This document shows, in pieces, positions 25,803 to 34,902 of a stretch of DNA of 64,000 nt. The DNA is taken from positions 4,364,001 to 4,428,000 of the forward strand of contig NZ_CP095376.1 in the NCBI RefSeq assembly GCF_023008405.1, in the 5' to 3' direction. The notes beneath the pieces were generated by a model, which saw only the letters and a program-made list of their open reading frames with translations, was not told the origin of the DNA and did not search any database. Source of the DNA: Amycolatopsis sp. FBCC-B4732. GTDB taxonomy: Bacteria; Actinomycetota; Actinomycetes; Mycobacteriales; Pseudonocardiaceae. The translations under genes and the position numbers were made by a program. How positions within the stretch are numbered: the stretch's first letter is position 1; each line of letters starts with the position of its first letter.

Positions 25803-26168
25803 TCAGTTGCCCTGGCTCGTGCCGCCGTCGACGACGCCGCCCGAGGCGCAGTTGTACGGCGACTCGCCGCTGGCCTCGGACTCGCCCGGCGACAGGATCG
25901 GCACGCCGATGCCGTTGAGCGAGTCGCGGATCGGCACCTGGACGCCGAGGACGTTGACGTCGTTGCCGCAGAGGCCGAGGGTGCCGTTGACGTTGTGCAG
26001 CACGTCGGTGTTGTTCAGGTTCACCAGACCGACCTGGCCGGTGTGGTCGTAGCTGCCGTGGTGGTGCCCGTGGTGGTGGCCGTCCGGGGTGTCGGCCGAG
26101 GCGATGCCGCCGGCCAGGAACGCGCCGGCCGCCGCGGCTGCCGTGACGAACCCGATCTTCTTCAGCAT
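25803..26168 (-). CDS. small secreted protein, paralogue of the 25130 gene (rodlin-like, tentative)
   Basis: A 121-aa exported protein: signal peptide MLKKIGFVTAAAAAGAFLAG..ASA, a histidine-rich patch (GHHHGHHHG) that could bind metal, then the shared blocks VNLNNTDVLHNVNG, CGNDVNVLGVQVPIRD, LSPGES, YNCASGG and tail GGTSQGN. The VNVLGVQVP block and the QGN end are nearly the same as in the 25130 protein, so the pair arose by duplication. GAGGAG precedes ATG 26168. Likely cell-surface or extracellular; function unknown. Confidence 0.78.
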   Translation of the reverse strand: MLKKIGFVTAAAAAGAFLAGGIASADTPDGHHHGHHHGSYDHTGQVGLVNLNNTDVLHNVNGTLGLCGNDVNVLGVQVPIRDSLNGIGVPILSPGESEASGESPYNCASGGVVDGGTSQGN

Positions 26169-26417
26169 GGATTTGCTCCTCGATAGGCGATTGCGTCGGA
26201 CGGGACGGCAGTGAAGGTGTGTTCTCCGGCCCGTGTGAGGGAAACGTACTGATGCGCCGGCGTCGTTTCCACTTCGCGCCACCATCGTGTGGGTGCCGCA
26301 AGTCCCTGACCACGCGGCGAGTGGTCCGATCGGGTTAGCGGGGATTCATTTTCCCGCAGTGTTTCCCTTCCCATGGTGCGGGCGGAAAGCTTGCGCGGCA
26401 ACGAGATTCCGGGCACG

Positions 26418-26457
26418 CCGAAGAGCCCCGCACCGCCGTGGGCGCAGGGCTCTTCGG
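26418..26457 (-). terminator. hairpin downstream of the 26470 gene
   Basis: Stem CCGAAGAGCCC/GGGCTCTTCGG with an 18-nt loop directly after the minus-strand gene. No T tract, as is common for actinobacterial terminators. Confidence 0.55.
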
Positions 26458-26469
26458 TGCGAAGGGTCG

Positions 26470-26811
26470 CTAGCCGGGCCAGGCCTCGGCTTCGGCGGTC
26501 AGCGCGGTGGTCACGTCGATTTCGCCGGACCGCACCCGCCACGCGAGCGAGCCCGGCCGCGGCTGCACGAGGTGCCAGCCGGTGACTTCTTCATCGGTGT
26601 AGCAAGGATTTTCGTCATCCCCGATGCCCAGCGCGGCGAAGTACTGGCGCGCGGGCCAGGTTTCGGGAACCCAGGCACGAGCCCACCGCACGACGATCCT
26701 GGCGAGGTCGTTGCGGCCGTCCGCCGGGTGGATCAGGCGGTCGCCGGTGGTGCAAATAAGACGTGGTGTGTAGGTCGCGCCCAGCGGGGCGACCACGAGA
26801 TTACTGTTCAT
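26470..26811 (-). CDS. hypothetical protein, 113 aa
   Basis: No family recognised. The protein starts MNSNLVVAPLGATYTPRLIC, contains WARAWVPETWPARQYFAALG and GWHLVQPRPGS, has no signal peptide or membrane segment, and looks like a compact globular domain. ATG 26811 is backed by GGGGGAGG immediately upstream. The open frame extends much further upstream through the repeat array on this strand, but that part has no protein-like character. Monocistronic, with a hairpin after its stop. Confidence 0.6.
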   Translation of the reverse strand: MNSNLVVAPLGATYTPRLICTTGDRLIHPADGRNDLARIVVRWARAWVPETWPARQYFAALGIGDDENPCYTDEEVTGWHLVQPRPGSLAWRVRSGEIDVTTALTAEAEAWPG

Positions 26812-27085
26812 TCCTCCCCCGAGCCCACAACAGTGGACGGTGTTTCCCCGTGCGGATACGCAGCTGCGTGGAAAAGGGAAGGACGCCGGCGGTGGACGCG
26901 CGCGCACGGCACGTCCTTCCACGGCTCCGGCTTGAACCGGACCCCATGTTACAAAAGCGCGACCGGGGCCCGAAACGGGGTCGGGGAAACGAAACCGTCC
27001 CCCGTTCCCGTGACGACGGGTGTGAACGGGAACGGCGAGGGTACGCCGCCGGAGAACGACCTCACGACGGAAAGGACGACCGGCG

Positions 27086-27379
27086 ATGAACGGAATGGCC
27101 AGGAAGTGGCTGTGCGGCCTCGCGGCGGCGGGCGCGATCGCACTGGCGGGAACTTCGCCCGCGTCGGCGGACCTCGCGCGGGCCGACGACCACGTAACCA
27201 CGCAGGACGACAACGGCGACAACGGGTTGTGGGGCCTGCTGGGACTCGTGGGGCTGCTCGGCCTGGCGGGGCTGGTGAGGCGCGGGCCGAAGGCCGACGC
27301 GATGGCGGGATACCCGGCGGCTCCGCCGGCCAACGCGTACCCGCCGGCGGAGCCGCGGCGGAGTCCGCCGGGGGTTTGA
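27086..27379 (+). CDS. WGxxGxxG-family small protein
   Basis: A 97-aa protein with a signal peptide (KWLCGLAAAGAIALAGT..ASA), an acidic spacer DDNGDNG, the signature WGLLGLVGLLGLAGLVRRG as a membrane segment ending in basic residues, and a proline-rich tail AYPPAEPRRSPPGV. The W-G-x-x-G-x-x-G pattern defines a sorting/anchor-like family with no known function. The 22862 gene carries the same signature fused to a long repeat tail; here a 66-bp repeat array starts about 90 bp after the stop, in another frame. Confidence 0.78.
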   Translation: MNGMARKWLCGLAAAGAIALAGTSPASADLARADDHVTTQDDNGDNGLWGLLGLVGLLGLAGLVRRGPKADAMAGYPAAPPANAYPPAEPRRSPPGV

Positions 27380-27465
27380 GCCGTTGATTCGCGTCTCTCG
27401 GCTGCGCTATTCCCGGCCCGGTTCCCCTCGGGGGATCGGGCCGGTTTCTGTCGGGCGGACGAAAC

Positions 27466-28045
27466 GATGGCAGGTGGCCGAGCCGCGTTCCCCACCGGCC
27501 GCCGGGCTTGTTTCCGTCGCGGGACCGGGACGATGGCAGGTGGCCGAGCCACGTTTCTCACCTGCAGCTGGACTTGCTTCCGTCGCGGGGACCGGAACGA
27601 TGGCGAGTGGTCGAACCGTGTTCCCCAGCCGCAACCAGGCTTGCTTCTGCCGAAGGAACGGAACGACCGCGGGTGGTCGAGCCACGCTCCCCACCGGCAA
27701 CCGGACTTGCTTCTGGCGGAGAACCGGAACGATCGCAGGTAGCAGAACCACACTCCCCACCCGCAACCAGGCTTGCTCCTGTCGAAGGGACGGAACGATC
27801 GCAAGTGGCCGAGCCACGCTCCCCACCGGCAACCGGACCTGTTTCCGTCGCGGAACAGGAACGATCGCAGGTGGCCGAGCCACGCTCCCCGCCCGCAACC
27901 AGGCCTGCTTCCGTCGCGGGGCCGGCACCATCGCCATCCGCCGAGCGGCATCCCCCACCGGCAACCGAAGTCGGTCTTGCCGCGGGACCGGCACGATCGC
28001 GGATTGCCGGGGCGCGGTGCCGCTTCCGGCCCGGTCCGCCACAGT
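27466..28045 (+). repeat. 66-bp (22-codon) tandem repeat array, eight full units
   Basis: Units begin at 27466, 27532, 27599, 27665, 27731, 27797, 27863 and 27929, with a partial ninth from 27995 and a degenerate one before 27466. All are 66 bp except the second (67 bp), which has an extra G in the run at 27587-27590. Read rightward, units 1-2 give RWQVAEPRSPPAAGLVSV in one frame, and units 3-8 give ERSQVAEPRSPPATG-type repeats in the +1 frame. This looks like a repeat-bearing coding tail broken by a frameshift. Third positions of that frame are not strongly GC-rich, so a non-coding array cannot be excluded. Confidence 0.75.
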
Positions 28046-28927
28046 GAGCCGTACCCACATCTCCCGCGAGCCCGTACCCACGACAGGCGGCCGGACCGCG
28101 ACGGTGGCCACCACAACCTGCGCTCCCAACAGGAGCCGGTTTCGTTTCTGTCGGGCGACCGGGGGTCGAGCCGAATCTTCCATCGAGACCCGCGTCGAAA
28201 CTACCGTGAGCACCGATGATAGAGCCGCGTCAGCGCCTGGCGGCCAAGTTTGCCAGGCGTCGAACGGCCCCACCCCCGCCGGCTCATCCCCGGAAAGCCG
28301 AGCGTTCGACGATTGCGCAGGCGTCCGTCTGCCCTCGATGCCCCGCACCCCGTTTCCCCTCCACCCGCGCGGAACGCCCCGGCACCAGTCACGCCGGGAC
28401 GTTCCGCGTTTTCTCCGACGGGCGCCTTCGTGTCAGGTTCCCGGCACCGTGACGGCCGCGGATCCCGCCGGGAAACCCGGCACCGCGACCGGCACCCAGA
28501 TTAGCGACGCACTCGCCGCGCAAGAAGTGGTTTTGCGACGTAACCTTCTTAAGAGTGGCATTCCGGCCATCGGGCAAATGCGCATGATTACCCATTGATT
28601 TCTCACTTAAACGTCACCATCGGGTGGAAGTCGCGTACCCCCCGAGAACCACTCTTCTCCTACCTTCCGTGAGGCGACCACCTACGATTCCACCATCCAT
28701 CGTAATCTCGAACCTCGATCGAGTGACGCCATCACCCACGGTAATTGATCGGGAGAACCGCTTCACGACGGCTTCACGCGAACTCGATGTTTGTTCCGCG
28801 AATCCCGGACCCGCCGGGCACCGTCCGAAATCGACAGTCGACGCCGGGCCCGGAGATGCGCTCGCGCCAATGCGGATCGGCGATCACCATGATCGGAGTC
28901 GGCATCGGAATTCCGGAGGAGTAGGAC
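28046..28927. other. 882 bp without a recognisable gene
   Basis: The first 150 bp still carry worn pieces of the repeat (for example TTTCTGTCGGGCGACC near 28150). The rest holds open frames with no protein-like features. Around 28500-28800 the base composition is less GC-rich than elsewhere (TTAAGAGTGG, GGTAATTGATCGG), which may include the promoter of the 28928 gene, but no element stands out. Confidence 0.5.
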
Positions 28928-29398
28928 ATGAAAAGTGCATTGGCCCGCGCGATCACGGTTTTCGTCACCGCGGCGGCGGTGACCCTCACCGGGGTCGGCG
29001 TCGCGACCGCCGGCGGCCCCGGCGGAAGCGGCTCTTCGAGCACGACGAGCGCGGCGGCGGAGGTCCAGCAGCTGCGCGACCAGCTCTCGGCCCGCGCGGA
29101 CCGCGGGGACGTCCCCGGCACGCAAGCCACGCTCGGCGACCTCGACCCGCTGCTCACGGATCTGGCCCAGGGCAAGCGGTACACGATCCAGACCGAGGCG
29201 CGCGACACCGCGGCCACGGCGCAGCAGCAGAACACCGAAGCACGCAAGGGGGTCAGCGAGCTGGCGCGGAACGCGGAGCCGCGCCAGTCGCTGCCGCCCG
29301 TGTCGGCCCTGCTCAACGCGCTGGTGCAGCGGCTGCTGATCAGCTTGTCCTCGCTGGTGAACGACCTTCTCGGCGGGCTGCCCGTCCCGGTCGGTTAA
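28928..29398 (+). CDS. secreted hypothetical protein, 156 aa
   Basis: A signal peptide (ARAITVFVTAAAVTLTGVGVATA) is followed by a Gly/Ser linker, a helical glutamine/arginine-rich region (VQQLRDQLSARAD, then TAATAQQQNTEARKG) with coiled-coil character, and a C-terminal hydrophobic helix LISLSSLVNDLLGGL. No cysteines in the mature part. GGAGGAG upstream supports ATG 28928. Probably exported and membrane- or envelope-associated. No family recognised. Confidence 0.7.
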   Translation: MKSALARAITVFVTAAAVTLTGVGVATAGGPGGSGSSSTTSAAAEVQQLRDQLSARADRGDVPGTQATLGDLDPLLTDLAQGKRYTIQTEARDTAATAQQQNTEARKGVSELARNAEPRQSLPPVSALLNALVQRLLISLSSLVNDLLGGLPVPVG

Positions 29399-29429
29399 CC
29401 CGGCCGGACCCCGGACGGACAAGCCGGCG

Positions 29430-29460
29430 AAAGCCCGGTGCGGAATCCGCACCGGGCTTT
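29430..29460. terminator. perfect 14-bp bidirectional terminator
   Basis: AAAGCCCGGTGCGG, loop AAT, and exact complement ending GGGCTTT between the convergent 28928 and 29477 genes. A and T runs at the two ends suit termination in both directions. Confidence 0.8.
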
Positions 29461-29476
29461 CGTCGTGGTTACGGAA

Positions 29477-30415
29477 TCATTCGTAGACGACGTAAGCGGG
29501 CGCCGGGGTCAGCGCCAGCACCTCCGCCGGCGTCATCAGGTCCGCGCCGCGGCGGGTGTCCTCCTCGAAGAACAGCTTGAAGCCCGGCCGGACGTGGTCG
29601 GGTTTCGTCGTCATCAGCGTCTTCCACGTCGCCTTCTTGGCCGCGGCCGAGCCGATGCCGTCGACCACCTTCAGCGGCGAAACTCCCTTGTGCGCCAGCA
29701 AAAGCTCCTCTTCACGCACCACCGAGGAAGCGACCTGGTGGTACACCATGACCTTCGCGGGCAGGCGGTGCGCTTCGGCCAGCTCCCCGAGGTACCGGGC
29801 GACCTCGTCGAGCTCGGCGCCGGTCGTGCGGCCGAACTTCCGGCCCGGCACCACCCCCGGTTCCACGGCCCACTCGGGATCGAGCGCGACGCCGACGTCG
29901 GGCTCGGTCAGCCAGTGTTCGTAGGCCCGCACTTCGGGGAGGAAGTCGGCACGCCCGGGCTGGATGTTCAACAGCAGCAAGCCGTTCAGCGCCCGCGCGG
30001 CGTCGAGGTAGTTCCGCACGGTCGCGTCGTCACCGCGGCTGCGGTACATGCCGTCTTCGCCGGGCGAGCGGTGCACGGTGGTCGCGATCAGCTCGACGAC
30101 GGGGGTGATCGGACGCCCGGCCGGGAACGCCTCGATCTGCTGCCGCAGCCGCCGGCTCGCCTCGGTGAGGTCGCCGGTCATCCGGCCGAGCGCCTTGGCG
30201 CCCGGCGCGCCGCAAAACCCGACGAGAAGGCTGTTCTCCACCGGGCTCGGGGGCGGCGACGGGGGTGGCGCGGGACTCGCCGTGACCGGAACAGCGAGTG
30301 CCTGTTCCCGCCGCGGTGCCCCGCACGCGCTCGTCACCAAACCCGCGAGAGCGGCGGTGAGCACCAGACGTCGGTCGAAGGTTCGTTCGGCGTCGGACGC
30401 CGTTTTCGGGACCAT
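29477..30415 (-). CDS. lipoprotein of unknown function, TIM-barrel-like
   Basis: A 312-aa protein with a lipoprotein-type signal (LVLTAALAGLVTSAC, cysteine about residue 31), a proline linker (SPAPPPSPPPSPV), and a globular domain with alternating strands such as VVELIATTVHR, LLLLNIQPG, DVGVALDPEW and KVMVYHQV that suggest a TIM barrel. The aspartate and glutamate in ALDPEW could be catalytic, but no known family is claimed. ATG 30415 is chosen; the frame is open to 30556. It is divergent from a second lipoprotein, the polysaccharide deacetylase, which hints at a shared envelope role. Confidence 0.72.
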   Translation of the reverse strand: MVPKTASDAERTFDRRLVLTAALAGLVTSACGAPRREQALAVPVTASPAPPPSPPPSPVENSLLVGFCGAPGAKALGRMTGDLTEASRRLRQQIEAFPAGRPITPVVELIATTVHRSPGEDGMYRSRGDDATVRNYLDAARALNGLLLLNIQPGRADFLPEVRAYEHWLTEPDVGVALDPEWAVEPGVVPGRKFGRTTGAELDEVARYLGELAEAHRLPAKVMVYHQVASSVVREEELLLAHKGVSPLKVVDGIGSAAAKKATWKTLMTTKPDHVRPGFKLFFEEDTRRGADLMTPAEVLALTPAPAYVVYE

Positions 30416-30609
30416 CGCGGGGAAATACCCGCCCGCGTTCTCCGGGAAACCCGATCGCCGATGATCACCGCATCGTGCCGGGGCCGGTTCCGGGACCGTG
30501 TCCGCTGCCTGCGTAAACGTCGTTTTCGGGACTGTGCGGCGGAAAGTCGCGCTCACCCGACCCGGTGGGCCGGCCCGCGCCCGTCAGGGGCCGGCCGCAC
30601 ACTTCGGGC

Positions 30610-31611
30610 ATGCGTTGCCTTTTCCGGTTCGGTGCCGGGTTCGCCGTCCTGCTCGCCGCGGCGGCCTGCGGTGCTCCCGCGGCACCGGCACCGGCCCCAC
30701 CACCCCGGCCGTCGCCCGCCGCCGCGCCCGTCCGCGTCACCGCCGCCTCGGCGCGCCAGGTGGGTGCGGACGAGCTCGGCCGGATCCCCGTGCTCATGTA
30801 CCACCGGATCGCCGAGCACCCGCGGTCGGTTTACGACCGCACGCCCGCCGACTTCACCGCGGAACTCGAGCGGCTCGCGGCCGAGGACTACGTGCCGATC
30901 ACGACCGCCGAGCTGGTGTCGCGCCGCCTCGACGTCCCGGCCGGCGCCCACCCGGTGGTCTTGACCTTCGACGACGGCGACCCGAGCGCGTTCACCCTGA
31001 CCCCGCAGGGACAACCGGCGCCGGGCACGGCGGTCCGGATCCTGCTGGACGTCGCCGCGGCGCACCCGCGGTTCCGGCCGGTCGCCAGTTTGTACGTCAA
31101 CGAGCACCCGTTCGGCGACACCGATGGGCGCACCCTGCGCTGGCTGGCGGACCACGGCTTCGAGCTGGGCAACCACACCCGGCAGCACACGAACCTGCGC
31201 TCCGCCTCCGAAAGCGAGGTGACGGCGGCGATCTCGACGGACGACGCGGCGATCCGCGAGGCGGTCCCCGGCTACCGGCCGACGACGTTGGCGCTCCCGT
31301 ACGGAAGCCACCCGCGGCGCGAGGAACTGGCATTGCAAGGTCCCGGCTATTCGTACGGCGGGGCACTGCTCGTCGGGGCCGGGCCGGCGCCGTCGCCCTG
31401 CTCGACCCGATTCGTCCCCGGCTCGATCCCCCGGATCCGCTCGCAGTCGGAGGGGCGCGACGCGGAGTACGGCTCGAAGCACTGGCTCGACGAGCTCGCC
31501 GCACCGGAGGGCCACCGCTACACGTCCGATGGCGACCCGGCGACGGTGTCGTACCCAAGGTCCGAGGGTGCTCCGGCGCCGGCTTGTGCGAGCGTGGGCC
31601 TTGCCTACTGA
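30610..31611 (+). CDS. lipoprotein polysaccharide deacetylase (NodB domain)
   Basis: A 333-aa protein anchored by a lipoprotein signal (FAVLLAAAACGAP). The carbohydrate esterase family 4 fold begins with IPVLMYHRIAEHP; motif 1 is LTFDDGD with the catalytic and metal aspartates, and motif 2 is the metal-binding NHTRQHTN. Later PYGSHPRREE matches motif 3 territory. It would remove N- or O-acetyl groups from a cell-wall or capsular glycan outside the membrane. ATG 30610. The downstream DUF3152 gene overlaps or abuts its 3' end. Confidence 0.88.
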   Translation: MRCLFRFGAGFAVLLAAAACGAPAAPAPAPPPRPSPAAAPVRVTAASARQVGADELGRIPVLMYHRIAEHPRSVYDRTPADFTAELERLAAEDYVPITTAELVSRRLDVPAGAHPVVLTFDDGDPSAFTLTPQGQPAPGTAVRILLDVAAAHPRFRPVASLYVNEHPFGDTDGRTLRWLADHGFELGNHTRQHTNLRSASESEVTAAISTDDAAIREAVPGYRPTTLALPYGSHPRREELALQGPGYSYGGALLVGAGPAPSPCSTRFVPGSIPRIRSQSEGRDAEYGSKHWLDELAAPEGHRYTSDGDPATVSYPRSEGAPAPACASVGLAY

Positions 31612-33550
31612 ACCGAAGGCCCGGGTCGATTGGCTGCCGCAGCCCCGTCCCCGGCCGGCTGCCGAACCGCCGCGGGTGGAGGAGGAGCTGCCGCGTCAAC
31701 GGCGGGCGCGATGGCCTCGGCGCTCCGCGGAGGTTCCGCCCCGCCGGCGGCGCACCACCGAGGCACCGACCACGGAGTCCATCCGCGCGGCGTACGCTCC
31801 CAAGGCGGCCCCCAGCGGCGGCCAGAACTTGGCCGGTCCGCTCGGCGACGCTGCCGGACAATCGGCGCCTCAACGCGGCCAAGGTGAGCGGCCCGAGCCC
31901 ACTTGCAGCGGCACGCGCCCGGCCACCCGGCCGCCTGCCGAGCACCGCCCGGCACCTCAACGCGACCAAGCGGACCTTCCCGAGCCGGCACCGGCGCCCA
32001 CCCGAGGCGACACTCACTCGGCCGGCTTGCCTCCCGCGGAACTCTGGCCGGCCGACTTCGCCGACCCGGCACCCAAACGCGGCGGCACACACCCGGCCGA
32101 CCCGACTCCCGCCGAACTCCGCACGGCCGACTTCGCCGAGCCAGCACTTGCCCGAGGCGGCACACGCCCAGCCGACCGGACTCCGATCCAAGCCTGCCCG
32201 GCTGACCTACCCGAGCCGGCAACGGCGTCCACCCGAGGCGGCACACATCCGGTCGTCCGGACTTCTGGAGAACTCCGGACGACCGACCTCCCCGGGCCGG
32301 CGACACTGCCCACCCATAGCGACGCAAGCCCGGCCGACCAGCCGCCTGCCCACCTTCACACGACCGAGCCAGCAGCGCTGCCCACCCACAGCGACACACG
32401 CCCGGCCAACCAGCCTCCCGCCCAACCCCGCACGACCGAGCCAGCAGCGCTACCCACCCACAGCGACACACGCCCGGCCAACTGGCTGCCCGCTCAACTC
32501 CGCACGGCCGACCTCCCCGGGCCAGCAACACCGCCCACCCACACCGACACACGCCCGGCCAACTGGCTACCTGCCGAACTCCGCACGATTGACTCTCCAG
32601 CACCGACACGCGCTGGCGCACACCCGGCGGGCTGGCCTCTCGCCGACCCCTCCCCGGCCGGCCTCCCCGAACCGCGACGGACTCCGCAGCCGGCCACCGC
32701 TCCCCCGACCACGGCCCAGCTCCTAGGCCTCACAACCGAAACCCCGCCGGCGGAACCCCGAGAACCGCAAACCCCCGTGGCGTGGTGGCCGCCCGCCGTT
32801 CTCGTGTTCGCCATCGCGCTCTCCGCCGCCTTGCTCCTCACCCCGCGTGCCGTCGAACCCCGTCGTGTCGCCGGCGTTGCCTGGCCGCGGCAGACGACCG
32901 CCACCACCGCTCGGCCGGCGCCCGAACCCGCCGCGCTGCCCGATGGGGTGCCGATCACCCCCACCGGCTCCGGCGACTGGCAGGTCCTCCCCGGCCCGGC
33001 CACCGCCGCCGGTACCGGAGCCCGACTCATGACCTACACCGTCGAAACCGAAGGCGGCGTCGACGTCCCCACCTTCGGCACCGACGTCGACACCGTCCTC
33101 ACCGATCGGCGCGGCTGGGTCGGGCTCGGTGAAGTCTCCTTCCGGCGGCTCACCGACCCCGAGGCCCGGCCCGACGTCCGGATCAGCCTCACCAGCCCCG
33201 AAACCACCCGGCGCCTCTGCGGGTTCACCATCTCCTACGACTCCTCGTGCCATCTGGGACGCCGGCACCGGATCGTCGTCAACCTCGCCCGGTGGCTGCG
33301 GGGCGCGCACTCCTACGACGGCGACGTCGCCGGGTACCGCCGTTACGCCATCACCCACGAAATGGGGCACGCGCTGGGGCTCGGGCACGTCGGCTGCCCG
33401 GTCGACGGGGCGCCCGCGCCGGTCATGATGCAGCAGACCTTCGGGCTGTCGAACACCTACCTCGCGCAGCTCAACCGCGCCGAGCCGGGAAACGCCACGG
33501 CCGTCCGCGCGGACGGTGCCGTCTGCCGGCCCAATCCCTGGGTCATGTGA
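31586..33550 (+). CDS. membrane-anchored DUF3152 metalloprotease-like protein with proline-rich repeat region
   Basis: About 654 aa. Residues about 10-400 are Pro/Ala/Thr-rich; a repeat of roughly 25 residues (TEPAALPTHSDTRPAN and variants such as ATPPTHTDTRPAN) spans about 32250-32620. One transmembrane helix follows (PPAVLVFAIALSAALLL). The C-terminal 210 residues are DUF3152: GDWQVLPG, MTYTVETEGGV, and a zincin motif HEMGHALGLGH with three metal histidines. The protease-like domain should face outside with the repeats inside. The start is uncertain: GTG 31586 and TTG 31601 are inside the deacetylase 3' end, and ATG 31529 is longer. Confidence 0.75.
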   Translation: MRAWALPTEPKARVDWLPQPRPRPAAEPPRVEEELPRQRRARWPRRSAEVPPRRRRTTEAPTTESIRAAYAPKAAPSGGQNLAGPLGDAAGQSAPQRGQGERPEPTCSGTRPATRPPAEHRPAPQRDQADLPEPAPAPTRGDTHSAGLPPAELWPADFADPAPKRGGTHPADPTPAELRTADFAEPALARGGTRPADRTPIQACPADLPEPATASTRGGTHPVVRTSGELRTTDLPGPATLPTHSDASPADQPPAHLHTTEPAALPTHSDTRPANQPPAQPRTTEPAALPTHSDTRPANWLPAQLRTADLPGPATPPTHTDTRPANWLPAELRTIDSPAPTRAGAHPAGWPLADPSPAGLPEPRRTPQPATAPPTTAQLLGLTTETPPAEPREPQTPVAWWPPAVLVFAIALSAALLLTPRAVEPRRVAGVAWPRQTTATTARPAPEPAALPDGVPITPTGSGDWQVLPGPATAAGTGARLMTYTVETEGGVDVPTFGTDVDTVLTDRRGWVGLGEVSFRRLTDPEARPDVRISLTSPETTRRLCGFTISYDSSCHLGRRHRIVVNLARWLRGAHSYDGDVAGYRRYAITHEMGHALGLGHVGCPVDGAPAPVMMQQTFGLSNTYLAQLNRAEPGNATAVRADGAVCRPNPWVM

Positions 33551-34427
33551 CGGGCGGGTCCCACTCCCACTCGGTGAGCGCGGTCCGCATCAGGCGGGCC
33601 GCCGCCGGGAGGCGGGTGCCCGCCGCCCAGCACAGGGTGATCGTGCGGCGGCAGTCGGGGCTGTCCACCGGGATCCACACGACCGGCACTTGCGGTGCGA
33701 CGCGCCGGGCCATCGCCGGGTTGAGGCCGATGCCCAGGCCCGCGCTGATGAGCTCCTGGATCGCGCCCGGTTCGTCGCCCTCGAAGACGATCTTCGGGGT
33801 GAGGTCGCGCGCGGCGAAGAGGCGGTCGAGGAGCCGGCGGTGCCAGTGGCCGCGGCGGGCGGTGATGAACTGCTCGTCCGCGAGGTCTTCGACGCGGACT
33901 GACGCACGCCCGGCCAAGCGGTGCCCGACCGGCGTGGCCACCCACACCGGCTCGTCGAGCAGCTCGACGCCGGCCAGCCCGTCGGCCAGGATCGGTTGCG
34001 ACGCAACGCAAAGGTCGATTTCCTTGGTCCGCAACGCGCGCGCCATCTCGTCGGCGGGCAGCTGGTGCAGCACGACCTCGACCGCCGGGTGGGCCCGCTT
34101 GAACGCCGCGAGCGAACCGGTCAGGGTGAGGAACGACTCCGACGCCAGCCGCACCGTCCCGTAGCCCTCGCCGGTCGTCTCCGCGACCGCGCGGCGGCCC
34201 GCCTCCAGCTCACCCAGCGAACGCTCGACGTAGCCGCGGAAGAGCTTCCCGGCGTCGTTCAGCCGGAGCCGGCCCGCCCGGTCGAACAGTGGCGTGCCCA
34301 GCTCCGCCTCCAGGCGCGCGATCGTGCGGCTCAGCGACGGCTGGGCGACGCGCAGCTCCTCCGCCGCGCGGCTGAGGTGCTCCAGCCGGGCCACCACGAG
34401 GAACTGCCGCAGTGTCCCCAGGTCCAC
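33543..34427 (-). CDS. LysR-family transcriptional regulator
   Basis: A 294-aa regulator: N-terminal winged helix (DLGTLRQFLVVARLEHLSRA, then QPSLSRTIARLEAELG) and a periplasmic-binding-like effector domain. Family length about 300. It is divergent from the 34504 membrane protein and multicopper oxidase pair across a 76-bp spacer, the usual position for a LysR target, so those two genes are its likely regulon. Its stop overlaps the DUF3152 gene by 8 bp (convergent). Confidence 0.9.
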   Translation of the reverse strand: MDLGTLRQFLVVARLEHLSRAAEELRVAQPSLSRTIARLEAELGTPLFDRAGRLRLNDAGKLFRGYVERSLGELEAGRRAVAETTGEGYGTVRLASESFLTLTGSLAAFKRAHPAVEVVLHQLPADEMARALRTKEIDLCVASQPILADGLAGVELLDEPVWVATPVGHRLAGRASVRVEDLADEQFITARRGHWHRRLLDRLFAARDLTPKIVFEGDEPGAIQELISAGLGIGLNPAMARRVAPQVPVVWIPVDSPDCRRTITLCWAAGTRLPAAARLMRTALTEWEWDPPVT

Positions 34428-34503
34428 GTCATGCCTCCCCCGTCATAACGGCATAGCGATATTGATCTTAGACACGATAACCACACCGTCATAGCTTCGA
34501 ACC

Positions 34504-34902
34504 GTGGACAGCACAGGGAAAACGCGGCCGGTCGGCTGGGCGCTGCGGACCGCGGCGAGCGTGCACGTCGTCGCGATCGCCGGCCAGCCGGTGTTCGCCG
34601 GGGTGTACCTCAGCGGCGACTACGACGCCTTGCGCCTGCACGCGACCGGCGCGGACGTCGTGACGTCGCTCGCCTACCTGCAGGTGGTCGTCGCGGTCGT
34701 GGTGTGGTTCCGGCTGCGGCGGGCGTGGCCGTTCCTCGCCACGACGGCGGTGGCGGCCGCGGAGACGGTCCAGTACTTCGCCGGGCTGGACGGGGCTTTG
34801 TGGCTGCACCTCCCGCTGGGCGTGCTGACCGTCGCGGGGCTCGTCGTGCTGGTCGCCGCCGTGTGGCGGCGGCCCTTGACGCGGGCGGCCGCCGATGCGT
34901 GA
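34504..34902 (+). CDS. small multi-pass membrane protein
   Basis: A 132-aa protein with four hydrophobic segments (about residues 15-35, 45-67, 72-92, 98-120). It has no recognised family, but small four-helix proteins of this kind often sit beside multicopper oxidases. GTG 34504. The stop is overlapped by the start of the oxidase gene (34895), so the two are coupled and probably act together at the membrane. Confidence 0.72.
   Translation: MDSTGKTRPVGWALRTAASVHVVAIAGQPVFAGVYLSGDYDALRLHATGADVVTSLAYLQVVVAVVVWFRLRRAWPFLATTAVAAAETVQYFAGLDGALWLHLPLGVLTVAGLVVLVAAVWRRPLTRAAADA

Noticed and set aside
26470..28116. A single minus-strand frame running from the 26470 gene through the 66-bp repeat array
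   Set aside because: The array part reads as Trp/Arg/Cys-rich nonsense repeats; only the last 113 codons follow a good ribosome site at 26811.
30395..30535. Repeated GTTTTCGGGAC near 30402 and 30523 in the spacer and start of the lipoprotein gene
   Set aside because: Only 11 bp, direct orientation, one copy overlapping coding sequence; too weak to call an operator.
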